Positions 8,269 through 17,077 of a stretch of 64,000 bases of DNA are shown here, piece by piece. The stretch comes from an uncultured Gammaproteobacteria bacterium (lineage in GTDB: Bacteria > Pseudomonadota > Gammaproteobacteria > HK1). The stretch's first letter is position 1, and each line of letters begins with the position of its first letter. The position numbers were made by a program, and so were the translations under genes. Under the pieces are notes generated by a model that was not told the origin of the DNA, ran no database searches, and saw only the letters and a list, made by a program, of their open reading frames with translations. The stretch covers positions 4,737,694 through 4,801,693 of the forward strand of contig OY282378.1 of assembly GCA_958295835.1 (NCBI GenBank), read 5' to 3'.

Positions 8269-9624
8269 CTACCCGCGGAGCACCGCCGGAAGCCACAGCG
8301 TGAGCGCGGGAAACGCGACCAGGACCGCCACGCGCACGAGCTCCGCCCCGAAGAACGGCAGCACGCCAAGGAAGGTCCGGCGCATCGGCACGTCCGGCGC
8401 CTGGGCCGAGATGATGAAGACGTTCATGCCCACGGGGGGCGTGATGAGCCCGAGCTCGACGACGATCAGGGCCAGGACGCCGAACCAGATCTTCAGGTCC
8501 TCCGTGGTCACGCCGAAGGGCGAGTCCGCCGCCGTGGCCCAGTCCCCGCCGTTCAGCTCCACGAGCACCGGCCAGAAGAACGGGATCGCCAACAGGATCA
8601 TCGACAGGCTGTCCATCAGGCATCCCAGCACGATGAGCGCCGCCAGCAGGAGGATCAGGAGCGTCATCGGGGGCAGGCCGGACCCGGCCATCCACCCGGC
8701 CATCGCCTGGGGCACGCCGCCGCGGGACATGAAGATCTTCAACAGCTCCGCGCCGAGGAGGATCAGGTAGATCATGCCGGCGGTGCGCGCCGTCTCCAGC
8801 AGGGCCTCGCGTCCGTCGGCCAAGGACAACTGGCCCTTGACCAGCCCGAACAGGGTCACCATGACCGCGCCCGCGGCGGCCGCCGGCGTCGGATTGAAAA
8901 AACCGAGGTAGATACCGCCGATCACGACGCCGAAGACCAGCGCCACCGGCAGGATGCCGAGGGTCGCGGCGATGAACTCCCCGCGCTCGGGAAGTGCGCC
9001 CTTCGGACCCGCATCGGGGACGATCGTCACGTAGACCAGGATGGTGAAGATGAACAGGGCGACGGCGATCAGCCCGGGGATCAGGGCGGCGGCGAACATC
9101 GTCACGATGTTCGCCTCCACGATGACGGAATAGATGATCAGGATCACCGAAGGGGGGATCAGGATGCCGAGCACCCCGCCGGCCGCGATGGTGCCCGTGC
9201 CCAGGGTGTCGGAGTACCTGTAGCGCTTGAGCTCGGGCAGGGCGACGCGCCCCATCGTCGAAGCCGTGGCCAGCGAGCTGCCGCATACGGCGCCGAATCC
9301 GGCGCAGGCGGCGATGGCCGAAATCGCGACGCCGCCGCGCAGCCAGCCCAGCCACGCATTCGCCGCCCTGAACAGATCCGCGCTCAGGCCGCAACGGGAG
9401 GCGATCGCCCCCATCAGGACGAACAGGGGAACCACGGACAGGTCGTAGATCGAGAACTGGCCGTAGGCGAGATCCTTGAGCTGGCTCAGGACGATGCCGG
9501 GTCCGTTCAGAACGGCGACCCCGACGCCGCCCACCACGATCATGGCGTAGGCGACGGGCACCCGGATCGCGATCAACGCGACGAGCGCGCCCAGTCCGAG
9601 CACGCCGACGGCCACCGGCTCCAT
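8269..9624 (-). CDS. TRAP transporter large permease, DctM type
   Basis: A 451-residue, very hydrophobic membrane protein of the DctM family, the large channel subunit of tripartite ATP-independent periplasmic transporters. The N-terminus MEPVAVGVLGLGALVALIA starts straight into a membrane segment, and many further helices follow, with typical features such as GILIPPSVILIIYSV and ITPPVGMNVF. The start was placed at 9624, two bases after the stop of the small permease gene. Forms a complete TRAP set with the genes at 9627-10163 and 10232-11290. The substrate is probably an organic or aryl acid, given the iorB and thioesterase genes in the same direction (inference). Confidence 0.9.
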   Translation of the reverse strand: MEPVAVGVLGLGALVALIAIRVPVAYAMIVVGGVGVAVLNGPGIVLSQLKDLAYGQFSIYDLSVVPLFVLMGAIASRCGLSADLFRAANAWLGWLRGGVAISAIAACAGFGAVCGSSLATASTMGRVALPELKRYRYSDTLGTGTIAAGGVLGILIPPSVILIIYSVIVEANIVTMFAAALIPGLIAVALFIFTILVYVTIVPDAGPKGALPERGEFIAATLGILPVALVFGVVIGGIYLGFFNPTPAAAAGAVMVTLFGLVKGQLSLADGREALLETARTAGMIYLILLGAELLKIFMSRGGVPQAMAGWMAGSGLPPMTLLILLLAALIVLGCLMDSLSMILLAIPFFWPVLVELNGGDWATAADSPFGVTTEDLKIWFGVLALIVVELGLITPPVGMNVFIISAQAPDVPMRRTFLGVLPFFGAELVRVAVLVAFPALTLWLPAVLRG

Positions 9625-9626
9625 GG

Positions 9627-10163
9627 TCAGCCCGGCTTCGTTCGCGAGATGTCGCCGATCGCTTCGGCCAGCGTGATGATCGACGCAAGGACGAGAAGCG
9701 CCAGCGAAACGAGGGCCGGCACGAAGGCCCACCAGATCGGAATTTCAAGGATCCCGGTGAACTGCTCGTATTCGCGGTAGTCCTGCAGGCCGGCCCCCAT
9801 CCGCCACAGGAGGATGGCCGCGAAGACCACCGCGATGGCCGCGGCCAGGGCCGACATGACCGCCACCGCCCGCGGTCCCGCGCGCATCGTGAAGATGTCC
9901 GCCGAGACGTTGGCCCCGACCAGTTGGCAGTAGGGCAGGAAGCAGAAAGCCGCGACGGCGGCGCCCATTTCCGTCAGCTCGAAGTCGCCGGGAAACGGCC
10001 GGTTGACGATCGCGCCCGCCAGGATGGACCAGGCGTTGACCAGGACGACGCCCACGAGCACGAGCCCGCCCAGCAGGGCCCATCCCGTGATCAGGGAGCG
10101 GGCGGGGCCGAACCGCCCCGCCCGTCCGGCGCCGGAGGGCGCGGTCATCGCCTGGCCCGGCAT
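9627..10163 (-). CDS. TRAP transporter small permease, DctQ type
   Basis: A 178-residue protein with four predicted membrane segments, the usual layout of DctQ. It lies between the solute receptor and the large permease, as is standard for TRAP operons, and its stop is two bases from the DctM start. An alternative start five codons in (MTAPSG, 10148) is possible; neither has a strong ribosome site. Confidence 0.85.
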   Translation of the reverse strand: MPGQAMTAPSGAGRAGRFGPARSLITGWALLGGLVLVGVVLVNAWSILAGAIVNRPFPGDFELTEMGAAVAAFCFLPYCQLVGANVSADIFTMRAGPRAVAVMSALAAAIAVVFAAILLWRMGAGLQDYREYEQFTGILEIPIWWAFVPALVSLALLVLASIITLAEAIGDISRTKPG

Positions 10164-10231
10164 CGCCGGAACCAGGAATCGGCCGGCGAACCATGCTTCG
10201 TCATTTTGTCCAGGCGTCCCCGCGCAAGCGC

Positions 10232-11290
10232 CTAATTGGACATCATGTTCTTCGACACCAGCTCGACCGCCTGGTCATAGAGCGCCTGGCCGTCGATGCC
10301 CTTCTCGTTCATCTCGGCGATCCAGCGCCCGACGACCGGCGCCACCGCCGTTTCAAAGGCCGCCCATTCCTCTTCGGAAAGCTGGACGTGCTCGTTCCCG
10401 CTGTCGGTGGCCATCTTGATGCCGAAGGCTTCGGCGCCGTCCCAGATCTCGCCGACCTTCGCGTGCCACTCCGATCCCGAGGCGTCCTCGAAGATCTTGC
10501 GGACGTCGTCCGGCAGGCCGTTCCAGCGGTCTTCGTTGATGACGACCGAGAACGACGTGGTGCCCAGGCGCTTGCCGCCGGGTCCCTCGATCTGGTAGCG
10601 GGTCTGCTCGTGGATCTTCAGCGGCGGGATGATCTCGAAGGGGATCAGGGCGCCGTCCACGACCTTCTTGGCGAGCGCCGTCGGGATCTCGCCGACCGAG
10701 GTCTTGACCGGGCTCGCGCCGAGGGCTTCGACCACCCACGCTCCCGTGCGCGACGGGATGCGGATTTTCATGCCCGCCAGATCCGCGGGCGAGCGGACCA
10801 GCGTATCCGCCATGTGGATCGCCTGGCCGCCATGCACGTGCTGGAACAGCGCGACGACACCCTTGAAGTCCTTGCCGAGCTCGCCGTCGTACATGGTTTC
10901 CATCGCCATGTTCACGGCGGCGCTGCTGCCCTGGTGCACGCCGGGCAGCTCGAACACCTCGGTCCGCGGGAACTGCCCCGCGGCATAGGCGTTCACGATC
11001 CAGGCCATGTCCACCACGCCGTCACGCACCTGACGCGGAAGCTGCGGCGGGCTGCCGCCCAGCGACATCGCCGGAAAGATCTCGATCGCGATGCGCCCGC
11101 CCGATGCCTCCATGATCGACTGCGCCCAGGGTTCCAGCATCAGCCGGTGCGCCGGCGCCTTCGGCCCCAGGAAGTGGTGGAGCTTGAACTCGAACTCCGC
11201 GGCGTATGCGGTCGTGGTTCCGGCTACCGCGGTTCCGGCAACGGCAATCACCGCCCCGAGGGCGGCCCCCAGCTTGCGAATGGCACTCAT
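10232..11290 (-). CDS. TRAP transporter solute-binding protein, DctP type
   Basis: A 352-residue periplasmic receptor. The start at 11290 is supported by a GGAGG sequence eight bases upstream. A signal peptide of about 30 residues (hydrophobic LGAALGAVIAVAGTAVAG, ending AYAAE) is followed by the DctP fold, including the region around RIPSRTGAWVVEALGASPV that carries the conserved arginine for carboxylate binding. It delivers a carboxylate substrate to the DctQM pair next to it. The three genes make a full transporter, downstream of a thioesterase and iorB on the same strand. Confidence 0.9.
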   Translation of the reverse strand: MSAIRKLGAALGAVIAVAGTAVAGTTTAYAAEFEFKLHHFLGPKAPAHRLMLEPWAQSIMEASGGRIAIEIFPAMSLGGSPPQLPRQVRDGVVDMAWIVNAYAAGQFPRTEVFELPGVHQGSSAAVNMAMETMYDGELGKDFKGVVALFQHVHGGQAIHMADTLVRSPADLAGMKIRIPSRTGAWVVEALGASPVKTSVGEIPTALAKKVVDGALIPFEIIPPLKIHEQTRYQIEGPGGKRLGTTSFSVVINEDRWNGLPDDVRKIFEDASGSEWHAKVGEIWDGAEAFGIKMATDSGNEHVQLSEEEWAAFETAVAPVVGRWIAEMNEKGIDGQALYDQAVELVSKNMMSN

Positions 11291-11367
11291 CTTGATTCCC
11301 TCCAGTGTGGTCTTCGTTCTCGTGAGCGTGAAACGGCCCTGTGTCCCAGGCGTCCGGCCTTTCATGA

Positions 11368-11793
11368 TCAGGCTCCCCGGTCAATCCGGAAGATTGCAAT
11401 GACCTCCTCGGGTACCGGGCAAGCCGTGATGCCCTCGCCATCCGCCGACTTCGCGACGAGAACGCGCTTTTCGAACCCTTCCACCGCCAGGACGTCGCCG
11501 CGCATCAGCCGGTGCTCGACGTCGAAGCTCGACCTGCCGAAGCGGGTGATCCGCGTTTCTATCGTGACCTCGTCGCCATGTCTCGACGGTACATGAAAGA
11601 TGGCGCGGGTATCGACCATCGGGAACCCCACGACGTCGTAGCGCCTGACGAGCTCCGGCTTCGAGAGGCCGGCCGCCCTGAAGTGGTTGGCGGTCGAGGC
11701 GTCGAACCAGCAGAAATACCGAGGGTAGAACACGATGTTGGCCGGATCGCAGTCGCCCCATTCGATCAGGATGGTGCGGCGGCTAGTGAACAT
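11368..11793 (-). CDS. Hot-dog acyl-CoA thioesterase (4-hydroxybenzoyl-CoA thioesterase type)
   Basis: A 141-residue single hot-dog domain protein. The N-terminal segment IEWGDCDPANIVFYPRYF has the Asp and surrounding pattern typical of 4-hydroxybenzoyl-CoA thioesterases (D-x-x-G/N-I-V-Y/F). The start at 11793 overlaps the end of iorB by 11 bases, so the two are probably translated together. It would hydrolyse an aryl-acyl-CoA, possibly the product of the neighbouring indolepyruvate:ferredoxin oxidoreductase; this link is inferred from context. Confidence 0.8.
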   Translation of the reverse strand: MFTSRRTILIEWGDCDPANIVFYPRYFCWFDASTANHFRAAGLSKPELVRRYDVVGFPMVDTRAIFHVPSRHGDEVTIETRITRFGRSSFDVEHRLMRGDVLAVEGFEKRVLVAKSADGEGITACPVPEEVIAIFRIDRGA

Positions 11794-13540
11794 TCGCCGG
11801 CGCCTCTTTCCGCCCCCGTTCCGGCTTCGTAAACGGGACCGATATGCCGCGCAGCCTGCCATCCGGCCCGCTGTCCGGTCCTTCGGATGGCATGTCTTCT
11901 CCGGCAAGCAGGGCATCGAGGGCCGCATGGCGTTCGTCCGCCATCGCCGCCGCGACGGCCTTGCGCAGCCGGTCCGCGTGGTCCGCGGTGGTGCCGGAAG
12001 ACAGGGCGGGCCGGACGATCGCCTCCATGATCCTGGACCAGGCCGCAAGCCCACGCTGCATCGTATCGGAATAGCCCTTGCGCAGGCGGGGAAGCTCCGC
12101 CAAGGCGCAGGCGAAAGCCGCCGATGCCGGCAAGGCTACGGTGAAAGCCCGCAACCATTCCTCGATGGACTGCTGTTCACGATGGTAGCGCAACGAGCGC
12201 CGGCGGATGCGTTTCAGGGACGCGACGAGGCGCAGCATCCAGTATCCCGGAGCGCCGTTCGAGCGCACGTTGATGCCGCAGCCGAGCAGGGGAAGGCCCT
12301 TTCCCGCTTCGACCCGCGCCATGATCCGCTTGCCGATGCCCACCGGCATGACGTCCGCCACCTCCTCGGCGCGGGGCTTGAGGTATTCGGTCACGTGCAG
12401 GATCTGGCCCGGCTGCATCCGGCTCTCCGACCGGATGCGCCGGAAGCGTTCATGCCGCGTCTTCAGATCGGCCACCCGGGCGACGTCTTCGTAGGCCATC
12501 CACAATGCGAGGCGACGGCTGGCCTCGGTCACGGCGTGGAGCGCCTGCGGATCGCGGAGGTCGGCCCCGGCCAGCAGCGTCCCGACCCTCTCCGCATAGA
12601 GGGCCGCATAGCGCTCGTCCTGGAAGTCCAGCACGCGGGCACGGCCGTATCCGATCACCTCCGCCAGGGATGCGGGCAACCCTTCGGTGCCTTTGGCGCC
12701 GGGCAACCCTTCCGCGCCTTCGGATCTGGGCAACCTTTCAGCGCCTTCGGTGCCGGATAGTCCTTCCGCGCCTTCAGTGCCGGGCAACCCTTCGGTGCTT
12801 TCGGCGCCGGGCATCCCGCGCAGGAGCGCATCCGGCAGCGGCGCCCCGGACTCGGCCTCGCTCTCGCCCGTACCACCGTCGTCCTCGTCCGCACCGCCCT
12901 CACCCATACCCCCTCGGTCCGTGTCGACCGCGGCTATGGCCGCCTCCATCCCCTTGAGACTGGCTTCGGCAGAACTTCCCGTGCCCAGTACACCCTTGGA
13001 AAGTTCGACCGGCCAGGGCAACGCGCCGCTGCCCGCCAGCGCTCCGAAGAGGGTTGCGCTGACGAAGGTTCCGTGCTGCGTGGCGAGCGCTTGCAGATCC
13101 AGAAGATGGGCGGACTTCGCAAGGGTCCCGGCGGCGGTCCTGATTGTTTCTTCGTCGAACCGGCCGTCGCCCATGGCGATCTTTTCCGCGGTGGAATAGA
13201 CCCGGCTCGTGGAGGCGATCAGGGTCGTCAATCCGGGCGAGACGAAGCCGCCTTCCATGACCCGGGCCGCCTCGACGAGCTCGCTGGCCAGCACCACGTC
13301 CACCCGGCCCGGCATCGGCACCAGGCTGAAGACCGGAGCGGCCCCGCCGTCGGCAATTTCGACGTAGTAGCTCGTGGACCCGGTCCTCTGCGCCACCCCG
13401 GGCACCGACGTCGCCTGTACGCCGTAGCCCGCCGCCCGCGCGGCGGCCACGATCCAGTTCATCAGGACCCCGCCCCCTTCGCCGCCGAGGGCGCAGATCA
13501 GGATGCGCAGCGGCACCCCGGCGTTCCGCATCGTGCTCAT
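11783..13540 (-). CDS. iorB: Indolepyruvate:ferredoxin oxidoreductase beta subunit, intact copy
   Basis: A 585-residue protein whose N-terminal 190 residues form the gamma-type domain of 2-oxoacid:ferredoxin oxidoreductases (start MSTMRNAGVPLRILI, then CALGGEGGGVL). The large C-terminal domain is that seen in proteobacterial IorB proteins (tail PFTKPERGRKEAPANVH). With IorA it oxidatively decarboxylates aryl pyruvates to aryl-acetyl-CoA. The start overlaps by four bases the stop of an iorA remnant, the ancestral iorAB junction. A low-complexity linker (residues about 240-290) is built of 9-residue repeats. The only intact iorA in the window lies at 17074-19332, so the functional enzyme must be assembled from two loci. 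Confidence 0.85.
   Translation of the reverse strand: MSTMRNAGVPLRILICALGGEGGGVLMNWIVAAARAAGYGVQATSVPGVAQRTGSTSYYVEIADGGAAPVFSLVPMPGRVDVVLASELVEAARVMEGGFVSPGLTTLIASTSRVYSTAEKIAMGDGRFDEETIRTAAGTLAKSAHLLDLQALATQHGTFVSATLFGALAGSGALPWPVELSKGVLGTGSSAEASLKGMEAAIAAVDTDRGGMGEGGADEDDGGTGESEAESGAPLPDALLRGMPGAESTEGLPGTEGAEGLSGTEGAERLPRSEGAEGLPGAKGTEGLPASLAEVIGYGRARVLDFQDERYAALYAERVGTLLAGADLRDPQALHAVTEASRRLALWMAYEDVARVADLKTRHERFRRIRSESRMQPGQILHVTEYLKPRAEEVADVMPVGIGKRIMARVEAGKGLPLLGCGINVRSNGAPGYWMLRLVASLKRIRRRSLRYHREQQSIEEWLRAFTVALPASAAFACALAELPRLRKGYSDTMQRGLAAWSRIMEAIVRPALSSGTTADHADRLRKAVAAAMADERHAALDALLAGEDMPSEGPDSGPDGRLRGISVPFTKPERGRKEAPANVH
12674..12808 (-). repeat. 27-bp minisatellite inside iorB
   Basis: Five units with a period of 27 bp (unit starts at 12674, 12701, 12728, 12755 and 12782). 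On the protein level they give nine-residue repeats of the type AEGLPGTEG in the linker between the two IorB domains. Because 27 is a multiple of three, copy number can vary without breaking the frame. Confidence 0.85.
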
Positions 13541-13758
13541 GCTTGCGGGACCCCCGTGAAGAAGGCGTCGAGGTGCGACTTGACGCGGTCCCACCAGCGC
13601 GGGCTGCCAACGATCCCCGCCCGCCGGAACGGCGCACGGAGCGCCGCCGCGTGAGTCGGCTCGCCACAAGGCCCGCGGCCGTGGACATCGTCGCCGTTGC
13701 CGTTACCGTTGCCGAGCTCCAGGCTTTCGATCTCTCTCTTGGGGCACGAGCGTTCCAA
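13537..13758 (-). pseudogene. iorA: iorA remnant with large internal deletion
   Basis: This 73-codon frame starts with TTG as (M)ERSCPKREIESLELG, matching the start of intact IorA (MERSFATEIESLTLG). After a short GN-rich stretch it jumps to the last about 43 residues (CGEPTHAAALRAPF, WWDRVKSHLDAFFTG, against CGELAHAATLCPSF, WWDRMKARLDTFFTG in the intact copy). About 690 internal codons are missing, including the TPP domain and nearly all cluster cysteines. Its stop overlaps the start of the intact iorB by four bases. It is the decayed partner of that gene. Confidence 0.85.
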
Positions 13759-14055
13759 GCCGGGTTCCTCCTCGGGCTGGTGCCTGGAAGATCAGCGAAT
13801 AGAGGGCGATGTACAGTCAAACGGACGCTTGTTCAACCGAGATGCAGTATGACGATTGGCGCCGATCGTCGCGAGCAGCGCGGGCGCTCCCGTCCCTGGC
13901 TGCTGATCCGTATCCGGTTCGAGTGGTTCGGGGAGATGGCGCCGGAGATCCGAGGTGCGCCCCGGCAACACGCCGTGGGCGCGGGCGCAACGTGCGTCAC
14001 CGTCTCGCTCGTCCGATACTATGACAGGCAACTGTTTCACACCGGGACATCCGCC
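13759..14055. other. Spacer upstream of the iorA remnant
   Basis: Nearly 300 bases without a gene. The part near 13730-13770 (GAGCGTTCCAAGCCG) and the part at 13855-13890 (GTCGCGAGCAGCGCGG) match the repeat array upstream of intact iorA at 19316-19566, in decayed form. So both iorA loci share the same ancestral upstream region. Confidence 0.5.
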
Positions 14056-14403
14056 ATGACTCCCCCCGCCACCATGCACACCGGCCCCCGCGGCTCCACC
14101 ATCCACGTCCTCCGCGCCGACGCCGGCACCATCACCCAGCTCGCCGCCATCGACTGGAACCGCTACTTCCGCCGGGTCTGCCTCGACCCGGTGCGCGGCC
14201 TCATTACCCTCATGTCGCCTTCACACCCCCACGAAGACCTGACCGGGGTCCTGGACCGTATCGTGGACGCGGTGGCCCGGATCGTGCGTCGGCGGCAGCA
14301 GGCGAGCGTGCGGGTGCGGGAGGAAGCGACGGCGTACCCCACCCATCGAGGCGGGCGCGGCCCACGTCCCGGCTCCATCAAGCCCGCCAACCGACCACTG
14401 TAG
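14056..14403 (+). pseudogene. Truncated Uma2-type (DUF820) endonuclease-like gene
   Basis: 115 codons. The N-terminal part resembles Uma2 proteins: RRVCLDPVRGLITLMSPSHP, followed by HEDLTGVLDRIVDAVAR. Full Uma2 proteins are about 190 residues and carry a PD-(D/E)XK-like core with Asp and Glu-x-Lys; here the sequence stops matching after VREEATAY and ends in an unrelated proline-rich tail, so the catalytic half is missing. No ribosome site is seen. It sits in the rearranged zone between the two iorAB loci. Confidence 0.65.
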
Positions 14404-14422
14404 ATGAGCAAGAGGATACGGA

Positions 14423-15607
14423 ATGACCCCTGAAGCAAGTCCGTTCAGACCCGGACAACCAATACCAATCGAGTTCTTCGTTGGCCGAAGTGCCGAAATC
14501 GAACGCCTGAGCAGCATGGTTCGAGGCGGCGCGCAAGGGCGTTTCGGAATCGGCTTCGTCAGCGGCGAACGAGGCATCGGCAAGAGCTCGCTCGCCGCCT
14601 TCGTCCGCCATCTGGTCGAGATGAACGACGACGCGGTCGGGTGTCACGTCTTTCTTGGAGGCGTCCAGGACCTCGGGGAGATGCTGCGCCGGACGCTCGA
14701 CCGTCTCTTGAACCAAAGCATCGACAGGCCATGGCACCAGCAGATGGTCGATTTCTTCGGCGATCGCGTTCGCAAGGCAGGCTTCTTTGGCGTCACGCTC
14801 GAGCTGGATCTTCAAGACAGCGATTTGTCTTCGGTCGAACACGACTTCGTGCCGTCGATGAGACGTTTGCTGGAGGGAATCAGGAACAAGAAATCGCTCT
14901 TCCTGATCCTGGACGACATCAACGGACTGGCAGGGTCCGCCGATTTTGCCAATTGGCTGAAGAGCACCGTGGATGAAATCGCCACTTCCCGTCAGGAAAC
15001 CAGACTTTGTATCCTCGTGGTCGGACTCGAGGAAAGACGACGGGATCTGGTTGCGGTTCAACCATCCCTGGCCCGAGTGTTCGAGCTGATCGACATCGTG
15101 CCTTGGTCCGGCGATGAAGTCATGGAGTTCTACCAGAAATCGTTTCATGCCGGCAAGGCGGAAGTGTCGGATGAAAGCTTGGAGAGGTTGCAATTTTTTA
15201 CCGGCGGTCTGCCGGTTCTGGCGCATGAGATCGGTGACGCGGTTTGGCGTACGGCTCGTGGTCCGAAGATAAGGGACAACGAAGTGACGGAAGGCATCGT
15301 GACGGCTGCCGACGTGATCGGAAGAAAGTGGCTGGAACCCCAGGTGTTCGACGCCATTCGCAGCGAACGCTACCGCTCGATTCTCGGCGAGATCGCCGAC
15401 AAGCCTTTCGGACTACGTTTCACGCGAGCGGAAATCCTCGAACACCTGACTGAGAAGGACAGGCCCGTTCTGGACAATTTCCTGCGCCGAATGAGGAAAT
15501 TGGGGGCATTGGAAGCGGATCCCGGTATCCGCGGAGGATATCGTTTCCCCAACCATCTTCATGCACTGTACATCTACATGGAAAAAGGCGCGCTGCCAGG
15601 ATCATGA
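14423..15607 (+). CDS. STAND/ORC-like ATPase
   Basis: A 394-residue P-loop ATPase. Walker A is GERGIGKSS (residues 48-56) after the entry FFVGRSAEIERL that typifies AAA_16/ORC-like domains, and Walker B is SLFLILDDIN. The C-terminal 100 residues look like a winged-helix domain (EILEHLTEKDRPVLDNFLRR). A GAGG sequence lies seven bases before the ATG. The protein lacks a long sensor repeat region, so it is shorter than typical STAND regulators. It has no obvious operon partner. Stand-alone ATPases of this type are common in accessory regions; a regulatory or defence role is possible but not shown. Confidence 0.7.
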   Translation: MTPEASPFRPGQPIPIEFFVGRSAEIERLSSMVRGGAQGRFGIGFVSGERGIGKSSLAAFVRHLVEMNDDAVGCHVFLGGVQDLGEMLRRTLDRLLNQSIDRPWHQQMVDFFGDRVRKAGFFGVTLELDLQDSDLSSVEHDFVPSMRRLLEGIRNKKSLFLILDDINGLAGSADFANWLKSTVDEIATSRQETRLCILVVGLEERRRDLVAVQPSLARVFELIDIVPWSGDEVMEFYQKSFHAGKAEVSDESLERLQFFTGGLPVLAHEIGDAVWRTARGPKIRDNEVTEGIVTAADVIGRKWLEPQVFDAIRSERYRSILGEIADKPFGLRFTRAEILEHLTEKDRPVLDNFLRRMRKLGALEADPGIRGGYRFPNHLHALYIYMEKGALPGS

Positions 15608-15656
15608 AACGGAAGACTCGTCACGATCTCGCCACCGCCCGCCCCTCGGCCAGACA

Positions 15657-15684
15657 CTGTTAAAATCCGTGGTACATTTATAAT
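15657..15684 (+). promoter_or_regulatory. Sigma-70-like promoter of the orphan secreted protein
   Basis: A perfect TATAAT lies at 15679-15684, preceded by a weak -35 (CTGTTA, 15657-15662) with 16 bases between. The gene at 15723 follows with an AGGAG ribosome site at 15711-15715. Confidence 0.6.
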
Positions 15685-15722
15685 AACCCCAGCATTCGGC
15701 TGAAAGATCAAGGAGAGTGACG

Positions 15723-16532
15723 ATGCGTAGTCTGATAACAATCGCGATGATGGTGTTAAGCATAAGTGCGCAGGCTGAATGGAGGCAATGGTCATCCGAA
15801 GACCCGATGAATGACACGGTCCGCAAAGGAATGGCATCTGCATTGACTGCCTCCATGAAGATGATGTCATTTCCGTACCAGGATACCAAGGCAGTCTTGG
15901 GTGTATCCTGTGATGATACCGGAGCATACATGAGGTTCACGAACAGTCCCAATTTGTCAGGAGATACCACACACGACGGATACAACTCCATACGCCTGAG
16001 GGTGCGCAAGGACAACGATCAGGTTCGAGGGATCAAATTCGTTCAGAATTGGGGATCGGATCAGCTTTCCACTACATTTCCACCGATGCGTAACATCGTA
16101 CTGGAAGGCCAAACGCTACTGGTGGAGATCCCTTGGCACGGCCAAGGGAAAGTACACTTCAAGTTCGACCTTACCGGATCATCCGACATGTACAAGCGAA
16201 CATGTCACGAGCGTATACTGCAGGATAAGGCGAACGCCGAAAAGCGTGCCAAAGATAGCGCACGGCGAGAGAAAGAACAGGCAGAAGAAGCCAAGAGGCT
16301 CAAGGATCTTGCGGACAAACGCGCGGCTTTGAATAGCGCGTTCACCGCCAAATATCCAAGGCGCTCAAGCAGCCCGCGGTTGGCGCAGGACATAAAGGCA
16401 GCTACAGGCACACCCTGCAGGATACGATATACCGCATCCAGCATCAGCCCGGAAGGAATCGTTATTGCGTGTAAGGGCAGCCAAGATCGGCTCTGGAAGA
16501 CAGATGGGAACATCGTTACGCTGAGTCGATAG
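15723..16532 (+). CDS. Orphan secreted protein with coiled-coil segment
   Basis: A 269-residue protein of unknown family. It has a clear signal peptide (MRSLITIAMMVLSISAQA, cut before E19). A beta-rich domain of about 150 residues follows, then a charged helix rich in Ala, Lys and Glu (residues about 160-205, likely coiled coil), and a small C-terminal domain with one Cys pair (TPCRIRY, IVIACKG). A start at 15717 is possible, but the AGGAG at 15711 favours ATG 15723. The gene has a good sigma-70 promoter and a hairpin after the stop. Base composition is clearly richer in A+T than the neighbours, suggesting horizontal transfer. Periplasmic location is predicted from the signal peptide. Confidence 0.75.
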   Translation: MRSLITIAMMVLSISAQAEWRQWSSEDPMNDTVRKGMASALTASMKMMSFPYQDTKAVLGVSCDDTGAYMRFTNSPNLSGDTTHDGYNSIRLRVRKDNDQVRGIKFVQNWGSDQLSTTFPPMRNIVLEGQTLLVEIPWHGQGKVHFKFDLTGSSDMYKRTCHERILQDKANAEKRAKDSARREKEQAEEAKRLKDLADKRAALNSAFTAKYPRRSSSPRLAQDIKAATGTPCRIRYTASSISPEGIVIACKGSQDRLWKTDGNIVTLSR

Positions 16533-16541
16533 GGCGATGAC

Positions 16542-16584
16542 GACCAAAATCCACTATGCCTTGTGATCATGGTGGATTTTGGTC
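16542..16584 (+). terminator. Long hairpin after the orphan secreted protein gene
   Basis: Arms GACCAAAATCCACTATG (16542-16558) and CATGGTGGATTTTGGTC (16568-16584) pair over 17 bp with one G-T wobble and a nine-base loop. It starts ten bases after the stop codon. There is no strong T-run after it, so it may be a transcript stabiliser or bidirectional terminator rather than a classic Rho-independent site. Confidence 0.6.
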
Positions 16585-16793
16585 TACATGTTATACATAA
16601 TAGTAATCTCCATACGCTAATCAGGCCATAACGCCGTCCTTTGAAGGATCCGAACATGCATATGCAGGGACTTACATTTGAAATAATACAATCCGTTTTG
16701 ATGCTATATTGCACTTTCCTGAGTCATTGGAGGTTCCAAGAGGATCGAGCATCACCTTGACATTGCTAGGGAAAGAACTTATTTCCCTTTGCG
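16585..16793. other. AT-rich spacer before the iorB remnant
   Basis: About 210 bases, much richer in A+T than the rest of the window, with runs such as ATGTTATACATAATAG. No gene is recognised. The sharp return to high GC at about 16793 marks the breakpoint with the iorB remnant. Confidence 0.5.
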
Positions 16794-17077
16794 ATGACCC
16801 GGGCCGCCTCGACGAGCTCGCTGGCCAGCACCACGTCCACCCGGCCCGGCATCGACATCAAGCTGAAGACCGGAGCGGCCCCGCCTTCGGCAATTTCGAC
16901 GTAGTAGCTCGTGGAACCGGTCCTCTGCGCCACCCCGGGCACCGACGTCGCCTGTACGCCGTAGCCCGCCGCCCGCGCGGCGGCCACGATCCAGTTCACC
17001 AGGACCCCGCCCCCTTCGCCGCCGAGGGCGCAGATCAGGATGCGCAACGGCGCCTTGGCGTTCCGCATTGTGCTCAT
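16794..17077 (-). pseudogene. iorB: iorB remnant (5' end only)
   Basis: About 95 codons of the start of IorB (MSTMRNAKAPLRILI, then ALGGEGGGVLVNW) ending abruptly after ELVEAARV, where the high-GC coding sequence meets AT-rich DNA. It is very similar to the first 95 codons of the intact iorB at 11783-13540, with only a handful of changes (for example NAKAPL for NAGVPL). Its start overlaps the stop of intact iorA by four bases, so it is the decayed partner of that gene. Confidence 0.85.

Noticed and set aside
13257-17077. iorB end duplication as a target-site duplication of one insertion
   Set aside because: The duplicated part is about 280 bp and already diverged, and the iorA remnant also has a matching end, so two old operon copies explain it better than a transposition footprint.
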